DNA from: Eumeta japonica
Lineage: Eukaryota; Arthropoda; Insecta; Lepidoptera; Psychidae
Length of the DNA stretch: 64,000 nucleotides
Direction: 5' to 3'
NCBI GenBank assembly: GCA_005406025.1
Contig: BGZK01001617.1
Location: 62,001 to 126,000, forward strand
Shown: piece after piece, positions 45,551 through 57,683 of the stretch
Layout: each line of letters opens with the position of its first letter
How positions within the stretch are numbered: the first letter of the stretch is position 1
Made by a program: the position numbers and the translations under genes
Notes under the pieces: model-generated
Seen by the model: the letters and a program-made list of their open reading frames with translations, nothing else
The model's database searches: none
What the model was told of the DNA's origin: nothing

Positions 45551-47389
45551 GTTCATAATATTCCTTGTGTTTAATTTTTATTTATAGGAAATGTCAGCCT
45601 AACTTAAGGATATCTTTTAAAATGGCATATTACCTCATACATGGTCGGCTTAATTTAATAAGAGCTACTAGTACACATGTGTTTTCTGTACATTTTCAAT
45701 GATAAATAATTTCGCGGACTGCGATAAAAATTCGTAGGAGTTGTAAAGGAAATTCAAAATGCACTTTGTAAAGTCGAACTGATAACGTACTACCAGGTAA
45801 ACTCTGATGATGAGATGCGGGAGAAATCTATGAAATGCTTTAAGTGTTTATAGGTCTTGGAAAGTACAATTTGTTAAGCTACTTATCCTCATCCAAACGC
45901 ATGTAATGATTGGAATCAATGGTGAGGTACCGGGAGAACTCTTCAAGACTTAAACATTATTCAGCACCGGTTCAGTACTTTTTTAATTACACGTTAAAGC
46001 AAATTACAATACTGTTACTCACGTTCTTTCACTTTCCAGTGAAAGGGAGAAAAATCTGAAAAACTTAAAGGTCTTGTAAACTAACCGACTTAATTGACGT
46101 CCTGACGAAAATGTGAGTTTGAAGGTGATTACGTCTTAACTAATACATATTTAACTAACTACAATACTAAAACGGGAAATCCTAGAATGGTTATCAACGC
46201 CACCGGAAAATTCGGGTTCAAAACCGATTACTAACTATCCCCGCATAAAAGTAAAGGTCACAGTCTGACCAATTATATAATCATATTGAGTCATATGTAA
46301 AAACTAGATGACCTACGATATTTAATTATCTAATCACAAAAAAATGTCAAAAAAAATAATTTTACTAAGGATAAATGAAAACCTTTTTCAAAAACGTATT
46401 GAAACAAATTGTTTTTAAAGTCGGTGCCAATTAAAATAAGGTAATAATGAAAACATCCTAATTAAAGCGATGAACACAAAAGTTATTAATTATTAACTTT
46501 ACCGTCATTATTAAGAATTATCCTAATCGTTCCCGCGTTGTGATGATGCGACGCCAATCCCCAATATTTTACAAGGAATTCTAATCCACTATTGACACTA
46601 ACGGTCACAAAATTCATTAATTTTTATTTTTAGAATTCAAATAAACCCAGTATAACACATTGTTAAAAATTTTACAATTCAAATGTATACTGCAGAAGTT
46701 ATGAGTTATCAAATATGCATACTCACATTTTATTGTGATTTTTAACAACATCCTTTCCATGTCGGGTTCATAGAGTTTTGTACACCAAACTTGTGTTGTA
46801 CTTGATTTATGAAGATCACAAGAAATTAAACACCCCATTCGAACGAAAGTCAAAGTTTTTTTTTTATTTAAACAAAGCCAATGCGTAGATAAGTCCTTAA
46901 ATAGAAATATTTGAATTCAACATCGCCATTAAAACTACGCATAATAATTTAAAAAAATTATGATTACAATCTTACACTTACAATTACAGTATTGATTGTA
47001 ATTTATAACATTTTTTAACTTGCTGCTTTGAAAGCTCAAGATTTTAAAATATTCAGATATTTTTAAAAATGTTCAAAATTTTTGGAAAAATAGTTTCGGA
47101 ATTCCTGTGACCGATATCTCGTCAGTATCGGTATCGAAAACAAACAAAAATCATCGAGTCTTTTGATAGATATACATTTGTATATTATGATTGTAGTTTC
47201 TATATTATAATTAATTAATTATATCATATATAATTAATTTTGTAGAAAACCGTTTAGGTGCCAGTCTCTATTCGCGCTTGTCCGGTTTTTTTTTAATTAA
47301 TCACTGCATTATGCTTAACAATTGTGTTGTGAAATAGAATTCAAACAACTTTTTTTATACACCACGACAATCGGATGCACAACAAAAAC
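45551..47389. other. Unassigned AT-rich DNA
   Basis: About 1.8 kb with no recognisable gene. The minus frame at 46617-46853 has no family resemblance. Confidence 0.4.
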
Positions 47390-47600
47390 AGCGGCATGAA
47401 ACTATCGACTTATTTCCATACGGTTTCCGATCGACAACGAACGCGGCCACGACGTCACGAACAAACGGACAAACGGACATAAGGACGGGCGGGCACGCGC
47501 CATGCGCCCACGCAGCGCCGCCGTGAGCGATCGCACGAGCCCCACGTTCACGACCAATAAAATATATCGTCGTTGTGCAGCCAGATTACACGACAAAGCG
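47390..47600. promoter_or_regulatory. CpG-dense patch, candidate promoter
   Basis: This is the GC-richest patch of the second half. It contains cgacgtcacg, a short acggac tandem (47466-47490), ccatgcgcccacgcagcgcc, gagcgatcgc, and ccaataaaatatat at 47552-47565. Read on the minus strand, that last motif is a TATA-like box followed by ATTGG. Open on the minus strand for 64 codons without a domain. Confidence 0.3.
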
Positions 47601-50600
47601 TGATATATTGATGTTTGACTTGAATTTGTATAAGTGTTTATTGGGATGCTTTCGACGAATTAATTGTACATTTAATTCGTAGTTAAATTAAAAATCATGA
47701 TTTCTATGGTTCTAGTTAATAATTATACGTGTAATTAAGAGAATAAGGAATGTGTTTTCTGCAGAATATTCAATTGATAATATTGGTTTTTATATTCAAA
47801 TTTCGTATCACCAGAAAGGTCTTGTCTTGAATTTATGCCTTACCATTATTTTATATGTTTTCTGCGACAGTTAACTTTCGTTTTCATTTCAATTCTCGAC
47901 GATCGCATAGTTTTTATTGGTTGCTAGTTTCTATATTATTTTAATAGCAATATTAGAGAATTCAATACTTAGAACACGTGAGCTTTAATGTAAGTGCGTG
48001 CATTCACTTTATTAGAATTTAATAGTTTTATCAGTTGATGGGCATTTTTTTTTAATCGTATTTTTTGCTTATATTGAAAATTGGAATTTCTTTGTATGGC
48101 TTATTTTATGAATACCGTCCAGAATAAGCGTATGGGGCATATCGAATAAGAAAATTCATTAAAACATTTAGTCAATTTTCACATATCCCGCTGTTTTTAT
48201 CATTGGGGCGTTACTCCATTAAGATGGGGAGGCGTGAGGCAAAAACCGGTGAAATTTCAAACACCATTAGTGTTCACATTGATCAAGACGCCCCAGCGCA
48301 CGTGTAGCTGTCAACTCCTGCGCAATGATTTATACCACATGGGGTGAAACGCGTAATATTTTAAATAAAATTAACATCATAAAGGTAAAAAGGTTTTATG
48401 TATGTTCAAAAATAGCAGGCCGTCAAACGATTAACACATTTAAAAAAATATGAAACAAATGATAATTTATCATACAACGCCTGATGTTATTTATTATTTC
48501 ATTGATTTTCCGGAAAGACAATTATAAATTTTAAACTGAGAAGGTATCTTTTAAAACCCAATCTTTAAATATAATCTGCTTATTCGACGTCTTTGGTAAT
48601 CTGAATTTGGTATATTGCGAGTATATTCAAGGTGGGGTAAAAAAATCACAGTTGTATTTAGTTATATCTATAAGTAATGAAACTTATTTCTATGGACTGA
48701 GATTCGTATTAAGTGGAATGGTGATTTAAAATTAATGACCATTTTTAAAGCATTTATTTAAACATATTGGAAACAAAATGAAATCTTTAGATAACATTGT
48801 ATACAGGGACTGGAAAGGCGCGGACTTCACGAACAGTAAAGGTGTTCTATTTCTTGCATCGCCGTTTATAACGTTTAATTTTAATAACTTATGCATGATT
48901 GAAGGACAAATACATCAGTGATTGTTTGTTTGCCATACCCCGTAATAGATACTAAGATTAAGTTAATGGTTATCCAGCTAGTCTGCTATGTGCTAATTAC
49001 GCAACGCAAACGTGGGCGTGATTTGATATTACTAAACAAACAAGCTTTTATATATAACTAAGCATCTCTGCTTGCGCAATCTTAAGCAAATGTGTCTCAT
49101 GGCAGTAGTGACTTGTATGTATAAAAAGCGTCGTCGTTCTACAGTGCTTTGATAGCGTTAAAAAATCATCAAGTTTAATATGAACCCTAAAGACAAATGA
49201 AATAATAGGTCATACTTGAGTATAACTATAAAATGTAATAGCTATGTGTGATATTTTAAAATGAAAATGAAATTAAGTCACAGGACTGTCTAATAATCAT
49301 GATCATCATCATTATCGTAATAAACAAATTTCAAAATCATTTAACAATCGGATAGAACTGTAAAGAATTCTTCTTTTATGCAGGCTGAAAGGGTTTATAT
49401 AAATACTATCCACAAAACACGTATGTCCGATAAATAACTCTAACAATGTAAAAATTAACTTAACATCTTACCTTGTATAATATTTAAATTTACTGAAAAT
49501 AGAATAGATAGAAAGAAAGAAGAAATAAATAATTTTTGTACAACGTAAAGTTAACACACTCATATATGAAATTAAAATAAGTTTGTTTCTTTGTAATTAA
49601 TTCAGAAACACAAAGAAAGAAATGGACAAATAAGAAACTCCTTTACCATCCCGATCATTACAATATTATTTCTTGTTTATATATATTTTTTGACCTTGAA
49701 ATACAGTAACAAATTTATATAATCTTCTCACAAAATAGTGTTGAAATATCGTCTCAATAATTAATACTTATTATTCAAAATTCTGTCTAATTAATATTTC
49801 TAGTGACAGTTTTAAACACTTTACAGTGTTTATGGGCAATAAACGTTCACCCTGTTTATGGTTTGTTCATGCGACAATTTTGGAAATGCTCTCCGAGGGA
49901 AATAGTAAACACGTGTCAATAAATGTTTGGCAACACGTTTATTATATGGATGCTAAGCGAAGTATGTACGAAAATTTATTTTTTATTTTACAGATAGCTA
50001 TTTTTGTTGTCATTAAATTACTCAAAATAAATCATCGGTTAATTTGATTTGTTTATAACTGTTTTTCATAAGTCCCTATTATCAATAATTATGTCTTTCC
50101 GTTTCAGGATATAACCTTGTTCAATTCTTTAATATTCTTCGACAGCTAGGGCTTAGTTTGACCCTTATAACAAGAAGCCATGTAAAAGTGCAAAGACGAA
50201 CACGTATAGGACTATAAAAAATTATAAGGTTAATATTGTTATTTTTATAGTAAAAATAAAATATTACAAAAAGCTAGACCGCTATAGGAATAGATAAATA
50301 ATTCGAAATAGCTCTTTTTTATTAATTATGTTACATAATCATAGTTGAATTTATCTTAATTCATACAAAATCCTATATGTACCATTTTCACGTCGACAAA
50401 ACATCTAAACAAAGCAGACTTTAAATAATTTAATTCTTCCATAATCACTTGACTTTAAATAAGTAAATTAGTTTCATTTCTTCCATCGACAGTCGTTTTA
50501 ACTCTTACGGGACGCTCACAGTAGTTAACAATTTCTTGATTAGTTCAAGTAAAACGTTGTTTGTTGTTAATATACACACTGTTTTTCAAAACAGAAACTA

Positions 50601-50700
50601 TATCGTCATATTAGGAGTACTAAAAAAAATAATAATATTTACATATACATCAGTAAAACAATGGGGACATTGCAACGATCATGAAGTTTACTACCGTTTA
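47601..50700. other. Unassigned AT-rich DNA
   Basis: About 3 kb. GC-richer pieces lie at 48200-48330 and 48800-48850. The plus frame at 49826-50047 has no family resemblance. Confidence 0.4.
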
Positions 50701-50712
50701 TTTCTAATCTAT

Positions 50713-50742
50713 TGAGTATAGAGTTTAGCAAAACTATACTCA
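50713..50742. other. Imperfect hairpin
   Basis: gagtatagagttt pairs with aaaactatactc around a 3-nt loop, with one bulged base. Confidence 0.55.
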
Positions 50743-51034
50743 TTTTCCCTTAAATGAATGACAACATAGACGGAAACCAAACAGCAACACATTCCTTTCT
50801 ACTTGGACTTGTTTTACTTATGACATCTGTAATGAAACAAAAAGGGATAGTGATATTATTGACAAGCACGCCTCATTTGAGGTTGTACATTTTTTCCATG
50901 TTTTTAAACACAAATTTAAAGACTTGCCTTACTAAAGCTATTGCCGACAATTTTTGCAATATGAATTCATATAAAATTCTTAGACTTTTTAGAATGTGTT
51001 CCTGTATCAGTAAGTAATCCAACATTAATACGAA

Positions 51035-51120
51035 CAAAGTTTATGTAAATCCGTCTGTCCGTTTGCTAAAAATGTCCGTCTGCTGGTTCAGGCTAATCTC
51101 CGAAACGGCAGAATGCATGG
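51035..51120 (+). mobile_element. Transposon fragment with 'ccgtctgtccgtttgct' motif
   Basis: atccgtctgtccgtttgct, then a ggctaatctccgaaacgg block, is typical of the internal part of the GACA-tail repeats, here in inverse sense. Short and degraded. Confidence 0.4.
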
Positions 51121-51220
51121 CTATCAAAGAGCACAGCTCTGGTCTCATATATTATTCACCAAAGCACTAAATTTGACGAAAAATTGTTTCCTAAATTGCA
51201 AATAATGTTCTTTTGTATAA

Positions 51221-51616
51221 GGTGTTAATTCGCGAAAATCCATAATTAGACGCCTGCAACATGCATTAACATTGTATTTAAGTAAGTTGTATATAATGTA
51301 TGTCATTGCTTGACTGCATGTCACATGAGGAGGTTGGGTCCGCAACTGTTGTTTTTAACACTCTTTACGCCCTGGTCGATGTGATTGTATGCATTTTCCT
51401 GAGGATGTGCCTAGTTGGCATGAATCGTGCGTATACATTAACAATATAACTGTTAGTGGAATAAGATAAATAAAAAATTAACACTTGCTTATGTGTTCGA
51501 TATCTGTCAATCCTCTCGAATAAATATTCAATTCTTTGGATAGCGATTTGTAGTGGAAGACCAGATTCGAGAGTCAGCGGTGAGTCGCGACCTGCATGCT
51601 AATGCAGGTTGCAGAG
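51221..51616. mobile_element. Inverted-repeat non-autonomous element, copy 2
   Basis: The left end (ggtgttaatt ... agacgcctgcaacatgcatt) matches 713-763. The right end, reverse-complemented, matches 745-895, including the exact 20-mer at 51493-51512. A palindromic cctgcatgctaatgcagg sits at 51590-51607. The middle (51290-51480) is unique to this copy, suggesting a longer parent from which copy 1 is deleted, or a nested insertion. Confidence 0.65.
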
Positions 51617-51979
51617 AGGTGCTGCCAAATAATGACTATGTACCGCTAAATCTAGTTAAAGTAACGGACACTTTTAGTAACTTATTTATTACCAAAAAAG
51701 CTATCAAGTACTTATGTTTACAATAAAGATTGAATTTGTTTTAGAAAAACACTGAAATTTCATAAAAATAAATACCTCATGACATAAATAACAGACAAAA
51801 TTAGCTTATTTAAGCAATTAATCTTAATAAAATTAATTTTAAAACATAAGTATCACATTTTAAAATATCATTCTCAGACTTTCTACACATTTCTATGCAA
51901 TAAGGATTACCATAATTTACCGAAGCATTTAATATCTGTATTTATTCGATGTGAAAATGCATAAGGTGACACTGGTGTA

Positions 51980-52345
51980 ATTTCATAATCAATGTGGTTC
52001 AGGCGTGATGTAGTCAACTTGCCAGCACCTCGAAAATGGACCAGATCGACGGGGAAAATACCACACTATCACAGTAGACAGATGTGAAGTAACAGCTTTC
52101 GCTGTGGCATTTCGTCCAGTGAATGAGAGTTACGATAGCCCATTCCCTTCCGTCATCCCACTCCCTTTTCCATCATCACACTCCATTTACATTACTCTGC
52201 TTCTTCGTCTATCAGATATCCTATTCCTATCCAAGAGGTTAACAACGCATTGGTGGCTAAATACTATGAAGTTGTGAATATTCGTGGAAGATGGTGGCCA
52301 TCTACCTCTAGTGGCTCGCATGCTTGTTTATCCTTCTAAAATGCT
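51980..52345 (-). mobile_element. Degraded copy of the 13.5 kb dispersed repeat
   Basis: ggctcgcatgc (52313-52323) followed by gtttatccttctaaaa matches 13927-13955. Upstream, agatgtgaagtaacagcttt and gctgtggcatttcgtcc, then a cccattcccttccgtcatcc run, also match my memory of a longer lepidopteran repeat. Confidence 0.55.
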
Positions 52346-53204
52346 AAACTAAAATAGAAAAGGCTTTGTTTAAATTAGTTATATTAAAAATGTTTCAAAA
52401 TGTTTTTGTTTTCGTCTCATTATTCTGTATAATAACAAATGTTGAAATTTAAAAATAATAAAATAATGCTGTCGGATCCAAAGAGATTATATATAATATA
52501 GTTACATTAAATTACAGATATCAGTTGCATAAAAATTTTTTAGACAATTCCATTTTGAATTTTAAGTTGCTAAATTCTTAGGCATTGACAGAAATCAAAG
52601 AATACACCTGAAGACACTGCAGAGAAATAAAATTATGCAACTTTTATCATCTCCATAAAGAAAAAGTAATCAATATTATTATGTGTCCTGTTTACTTTTA
52701 GTCTAATAGGTAGTTCTTAGTCAGAAATATTTTTGTCAACTCTCTGATTCGCTTGATACCAAATCTATCACTGTTAACCGTGTATATCTATCTACCAGTG
52801 TTTCGATAATTTAATTGGGTGTAAGTAAAATAATTAATATTTTGCACTTAGACAATAAAAAAAGGTTATAAAAGCAATAATGACTGTTTTAACAATAAAA
52901 TCAATGATATTTGTTTCTGTTTGCACATTAGTGACACTACCATTTTCATCTTAAGGATAACATCAAATGTTAACCCAGTAATTTAATTTATTATAGCGCT
53001 AGTTTTCATAAGTATTAAATATCAAAATAGTGCCGAAAAAGAAGTGAAAACATACATTTCAAATATACACAATTTATTTGTCAAAACGTTGAAATGACCT
53101 TTGCAGGAGAGTAGATTGTCTGCTCGAATATGACGGAACAGGAGACTTTTTATACACAAAAAAAATATATATAACCTGAAAAGTAGTAACGATGCCCAAG
53201 GTAG
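52346..53204. other. Unassigned AT-rich DNA
   Basis: No recognisable feature. Confidence 0.45.
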
Positions 53205-53300
53205 TGTCAAGATCTAGATATTAGGACCGGCATATAAAGCAAAGGGAAATAGAAAGCAGGGCTACTATCGTAATAGAGGTCGGAAGCAGGATCAGAAATA
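53205..53300. repeat. Island of the degenerate minisatellite motif
   Basis: gaccggcatataaagc, then aggtcggaagcaggatcag (inverse sense), uses the gattccggtc-type motif of 24420-24930. Confidence 0.35.
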
Positions 53301-53386
53301 GTCATTACTAAATATTCATTTACGCACAGCGTTGCGGATGCATAACCCGGCTGTACGATATAAAGTTTGTTCATAAATTTGAAAAT

Positions 53387-53400
53387 TATCGATATCGATA
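53387..53400. promoter_or_regulatory. Two overlapping DRE/BEAF-type sites
   Basis: tatcgatatcgata is a perfect 14-bp palindrome with overlapping TATCGATA motifs (53387-53394, 53393-53400). DREF binds TATCGATA and BEAF-32 binds CGATA clusters in Drosophila. Confidence 0.4.
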
Positions 53401-53782
53401 CCAAACATCTTTAGAGGCTTTACCTGTAACCTAAAAGCATGTTATAATTTTGTAAGAGATATCGGAGTTTACTGTTTTTTTTTTTATTATGAAAAACTAC
53501 TTGTAATAATAAACAGTAATTATTTTTATTGACAACATATTGCTGACACCAAAAATTGCTCTCGTGTTCTTAAAGACATTTTTGTATTTTCGAAACTGAT
53601 GTATATTCAATAATATTATTCAATCCTAAATTAAAGTTTCACTCTGACACGAAACATATCATCTTGATATTCTTGGGCACCTGATAGTTTGCTGTACATC
53701 GCATGCACCACCAAACAAGAGAGATTGATAAAAACCAAAACCGCCACTGTGCAGAAAATATTCTTGATTGCCATATTTTGAT

Positions 53783-54035
53783 ATATTCAAATTCAAATAT
53801 ATCTTTATTTCATAGGTCATGAATAACATTTGAAAAAGTCACAATACATCAAGAATTTATATTTTAGTACTTAACTTTACCTCTCTGTCACTCGTTCGGA
53901 AAGCAGTTTTCCCTCAAGAACAACGAGCAAGAAACATGAGGGTAGCTCTTTTCAACTTTAAATATCAAACATATAAATTTACAATATAAAGAAACAAATC
54001 CGCTAGAAGTCGATCTGGTTATGTCTATGAATATT
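53783..54035 (-). mobile_element. LINE 3' tail, minus orientation
   Basis: Read on the minus strand it ends with aaataaagatatatttgaat followed by another ttgaat, a ttgaa-type tail (53786-53815). Upstream lie agagctaccctcatg and the ttgttcttgagggaaaactg block. This order matches the 3' region of a LINE family I recall from Lepidoptera; 9188-9345 is an older copy. Confidence 0.6.
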
Positions 54036-54308
54036 TATCCTCTAGATATTCACAAATTGTATAATACCCTTTTTTCACAAGCAAATGCTTGGTAATTATT
54101 AAATTGGTTTAAGGGTCGGCTAAATTAAATATAACAACACCAAAAACTGTGAGTAGTACAACATAAACTTTTTATTTTAACTGCATACTAAACCTGTCGC
54201 AAAGGTTCACTTGACGCTTCAAGTGTATACGCTGGTTTTCGAGGAAAAAACAAACTACATTTTTGTCAAATGCGATTGTGGAGGTGCTAATAAGAAACAC
54301 GTATATGG

Positions 54309-54632
54309 ATGACAGTCTCGAAAATTTTAGGCGGACTCTGTGCTATCTTTACTCTATGGATTTTCTATATAATCTATGATACATTTTATTACGTATATCA
54401 ATTTTTTCTAATAATTATCATTCTTGTCGTGATGTGTCATTCATCCCGACATTCCAAAAGTAATTCAGGGCGGTCGACATCGACAATTTGTGAGTGTAAC
54501 CGCAGGGATTTCTTAATAAGCCAGCTCTGTATGTACGCGCAACTCGTAAAACCAACAAAAAGCACGTGTACCGCGCAGACGGCAGCTGTGCGGCGAATAC
54601 AGGCTAATCGCAACGAATTCATATTACTTTAA
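54309..54632 (+). CDS. Hypothetical ORF, 107 codons, one membrane-like segment
   Basis: Residues 4-43 are strongly hydrophobic (for example FLIIIILVVM), then a basic, Cys-containing tail (ICECNRRDF). No family is recognised. The second half is GC-richer (54470-54600) and is also open on the minus strand. No promoter or splice evidence is convincing. Possibly chance. Confidence 0.12.
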   Translation: MTVSKILGGLCAIFTLWIFYIIYDTFYYVYQFFLIIIILVVMCHSSRHSKSNSGRSTSTICECNRRDFLISQLCMYAQLVKPTKSTCTAQTAAVRRIQANRNEFILL

Positions 54633-54639
54633 AAGCGAC

Positions 54640-55720
54640 CGCAGACCGTCGAAAACGCAATTTTTCACACTCCAAAAACAAATCCGTGAGTTTGCTCTGT
54701 CGGCCGTGGCGAGGCGTCTTTTTTTTTGTGTCATTACTTATCTAATAAAAGCTTATTTCTGTGTGTACACATATTATTTCCGAACACGAAGCTATTAATT
54801 TATATTAAAGTTCTATTTCTGACTTACACAAAAAGCATGACTGGCGTAGCATTTTTTTTTTGTGGTGAGTTCTTTTGAAAGTTGATAGCTTTGATGTTGT
54901 GCACAAAATCAAAAGTTTGTACAAACCTATTTTAAGATGGAGTATTTTGGTAGTAGGTGTAATTTGATTCTGTTAAGTTCAATGGTGATAACAAAGTTAT
55001 TGTTTAAGAAAATATTGATTAGACAATAATTATATCAATTAAAATAGTGATATAGTTATTGTTTATAAAAATACTTTTACAAAGTAATTAGAATGTAAGT
55101 GCAAAATCGTATTTATGATATGAAACTAATCTTATGAATTTTGATGGTTGACGAGATTCATTGTGTCATCGAGAAACGTATTTAAAGTATTTTTTTACTT
55201 AGTAAAAATGTATTTTCACAATATTTTTGTATAATTTTTAAGAACAACAATTCACCTTTCCTTTAAACACTGAAAAATTTTCAAAAACGGTTACTTTGAA
55301 CACTTTGAACGCAATATTGTAGTCAAATTATTGTCAAAAAAAAAAGGTATTTTCAAAATAACTTTTAAATTTCTTGAAAGGTCGATATTTGAAATGTAAA
55401 TATTTGTCACATTTACGAAATTGTGACAAATGACGCTAGCCTCGTTTATATCGTTACTTCGTTCAAAACATGTCTCGTAAGAGTTGAACAATAATACATA
55501 ATAGGTACTTACGTTGACAAATATGCAAGGCCAGCAGTTGGTCAAAATTTTTTTGGCAATTAGTTTAGGATGCAATTTAAATAAAGCTTTATGAAAGCTA
55601 TAAACATTTGCCAACTAAGGGATTTTGACTTAAAGACATTTTAACGTAAAGCAAAATGACTGTTAAAATCAAAGCTCAAAGTCACTAAGCTTCGTGCAGT
55701 ATCGAACCGTTTTAAGATCT
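54640..55720. other. Unassigned AT-rich DNA
   Basis: Direct repeats of gttattgttta occur near 55000 and 55056. A 107-codon minus frame (55291-55614) is AT-biased without a domain. Confidence 0.4.
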
Positions 55721-55723
55721 AAC

Positions 55724-55969
55724 TCATGTCGTTCCCGACGATACGTACGGAATTCCGACTGGTGTCGTAATCTGCGCGGCGTCTCGGCTCAGTTGTTCGT
55801 CTCGACAATAAATCGACGATTTTGTATAATGCCGGGCCGCCGCTGCCGCCTGGTCTACGGTGTGTAATTTATTATCAAGGTGTTTACATTCACGTTCTAC
55901 CATGGGACGAAGTTCAACAGCTACGCACCAATTGTTTATTGAAATCGAAATGGATATTCTAGGAATCAT
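55724..55969 (-). CDS. Hypothetical ORF, 81 codons, with alanine run
   Basis: A minus-strand frame in a GC-rich island with coding-like codons. The middle reads RECKHLDNKLHTVDQ, then an AAAAA run, then ARHYTKSSIYCRDEQLSRDA and a PVGIPYVSSGTT end. No family is recognised. The N-terminal 20 residues (with ISISISI) come from AT-rich DNA and are probably not original. The island could be a coding exon, an untranslated exon or a regulatory region. No repeat match elsewhere in the window. Confidence 0.2.
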   Translation of the reverse strand: MIPRISISISINNWCVAVELRPMVERECKHLDNKLHTVDQAAAAARHYTKSSIYCRDEQLSRDAAQITTPVGIPYVSSGTT

Positions 55970-55974
55970 ATACG

Positions 55975-56215
55975 CATAACTTTAATGTAAATACATCCAA
56001 AGTTAAATAAAGTTTGTAGTATAATTTTATATGAATTCGGAAGTGAACAAACATTCAAAGAAGAAAGCAATGTAACATCATTGAAACTATTAGGTTGTAT
56101 AAAATCCTTGAAAATGTCATTAATTTCTGATTTGGAGACAGTAAATAAAGTTTATTCAATCTGTGGTATACATACGGCATAATTTATTAAGGTACTTCAA
56201 TTTCAGCGTTAGGTT
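55975..56215. other. Unassigned AT-rich DNA
   Basis: Nothing recognised. Confidence 0.4.
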
Positions 56216-56217
56216 TT

Positions 56218-56340
56218 TATCGCCTCGCTGCGAAGAAACACAATCCCACAATCTTATTCCAGATTGAGGGGCTTCTACTTCTGCACGCCGATCCAATTTA
56301 CAGACGGTGAGAGAAAAGTTAGCCTCGCCTCTTCTTATGA
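56218..56340 (+). repeat. Dispersed SINE-like repeat, copy H
   Basis: acaatcttattccagattga, then ggggcttctacttc, then cacgccgatccaat, parallels copies E and D (tccacgctgatccaat at 18339). Confidence 0.6.
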
Positions 56341-57169
56341 CTGTTAAAAAAAATGAATCGGTCAAAACTCATGCCCTTATCTGGCAACAGAAATGCAATT
56401 TTCATTCTTCATCCCTGGATATAGCACTTGTAAATTTCGACCTTCAGTGTAACATTCACAAAATTAACAATAAAAATTAGACAAATATTTATTGTCCATT
56501 AAATTGTGATCCGTTATAATTTCTCTAACATCCTTTGTAGCTCTAACAGCTTTTGTACCTAGAGAGCTTCAAACCAGTATTATAACACAAGAATGACCAC
56601 AAAATCATTTATCACTGTCCTCAGGCGTCCTCGTCTACAAACAAAACAGCTACATCATTACAATTCCTGACCACTTTACAGTGTGATAAAGTGCGATTTG
56701 GACATTACTCGTGATATCATATTATAGTAAAAAATTTTTTGAAATGCAGTAATTATAAAATAAGCTTAGTTCAAAACAACTTCCTCACAGTGGTACATGT
56801 TAACAATGGAATATTAACTAGAAAATCGATCACTGCATTCTTTAAATTGTACTTAAGGAAGATTTCTGACAGAAGAAGACAGATTCTGTTTAATAAAACT
56901 GTATAAGATTTTATTTTAATTTGACTAACTTCTATCGCTCAGATTATTTCTGCCTCATAGAGATTTGATTATGAAACTGAAGTAAATTATGCAAAAAGAA
57001 TTGGGACAGTCACCTATTTTTGGCGAACTATTGGACTTGATCGAAAAAGTTGTAATGAAAATTTAAATTTTCAAAGTAGAGGTTATATAAAGGTAAACCC
57101 CAGAAGAAATTTTGCTCCTGTTTTGGATTTCGCTATACAGTCCCATTTAAGTGAATAAACTACTTTATA
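56341..57169. other. Unassigned AT-rich DNA
   Basis: No recognisable feature. The RTE element may begin within the last 200 bases. Confidence 0.4.
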
Positions 57170-57211
57170 TAGATTTTATTAGAGACATAGACTAATTGAC
57201 CACTGTACTCA

Positions 57212-57412
57212 GTGTGTATGGGCTATAGAAATTTTTTTGATTCTTTCGAAACTTTAGAGGTTATACAATGTTTGTACAACGATGCCACCATGTCGGTCCG
57301 AGTACACAATGGGGAACGAAACCTATGCAATTACAGGAGATGCCATATCTTCGAAATTTGTAACCACCGTATTGGAAGATATTTTCAAGTTTTTAAATTG
57401 AAAAGGATATGA
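57212..57412 (+). pseudogene. RTE reverse transcriptase fragment, N-terminal part
   Basis: A 66-codon frame. DSFETLEVIQCLYNDATMSV corresponds to the RT fingers; the frame then slips after VRVHNGE, so the apparent C-terminal residues are not ancestral. The true protein continues in another frame as DAISSKFVTTVLED. Upstream, a stop interrupts the expected DYEKAFDS motif (YGL-stop-KFFDS). Part of 57170-58295. Confidence 0.85.
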
Positions 57413-57470
57413 CATTAACATTGACGGCGAATACGGTACGCGCCTTCAATTTACTGACGACATATTTATA

Positions 57471-57683
57471 ATGGCGGAACAGTTAAATAATCTCGTCGCC
57501 ATATGTAGGAACATCATTAGAATCTCTATACAAGAGGATCTAAAAACGAATATGGATAAAACAAAAAATATTTTAAAACAAAAGAGCTATCTATTGTTAT
57601 TTTACACTTCAACGATCTTTGACAACTTTATAACGGAGGTTGTCAACGAATACATTTATTTGAGGCAAACCCAGATTAGATAG
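57471..57683 (+). pseudogene. RTE reverse transcriptase fragment, after FTDD
   Basis: A 70-codon frame starting just after the active-site FTDD. MAEQLNNLVAICRNI, then NMDKTKNI, then a degenerate stretch and VVNEYIYLRQTQ (family: DEYIYLGQT). A stop follows at the next conserved block. The Met start is internal to the ancestral protein. Part of 57170-58295. Confidence 0.85.

Noticed and set aside
55291..55614. 107-codon minus frame
   Set aside because: AT-biased codons and no recognisable motif.
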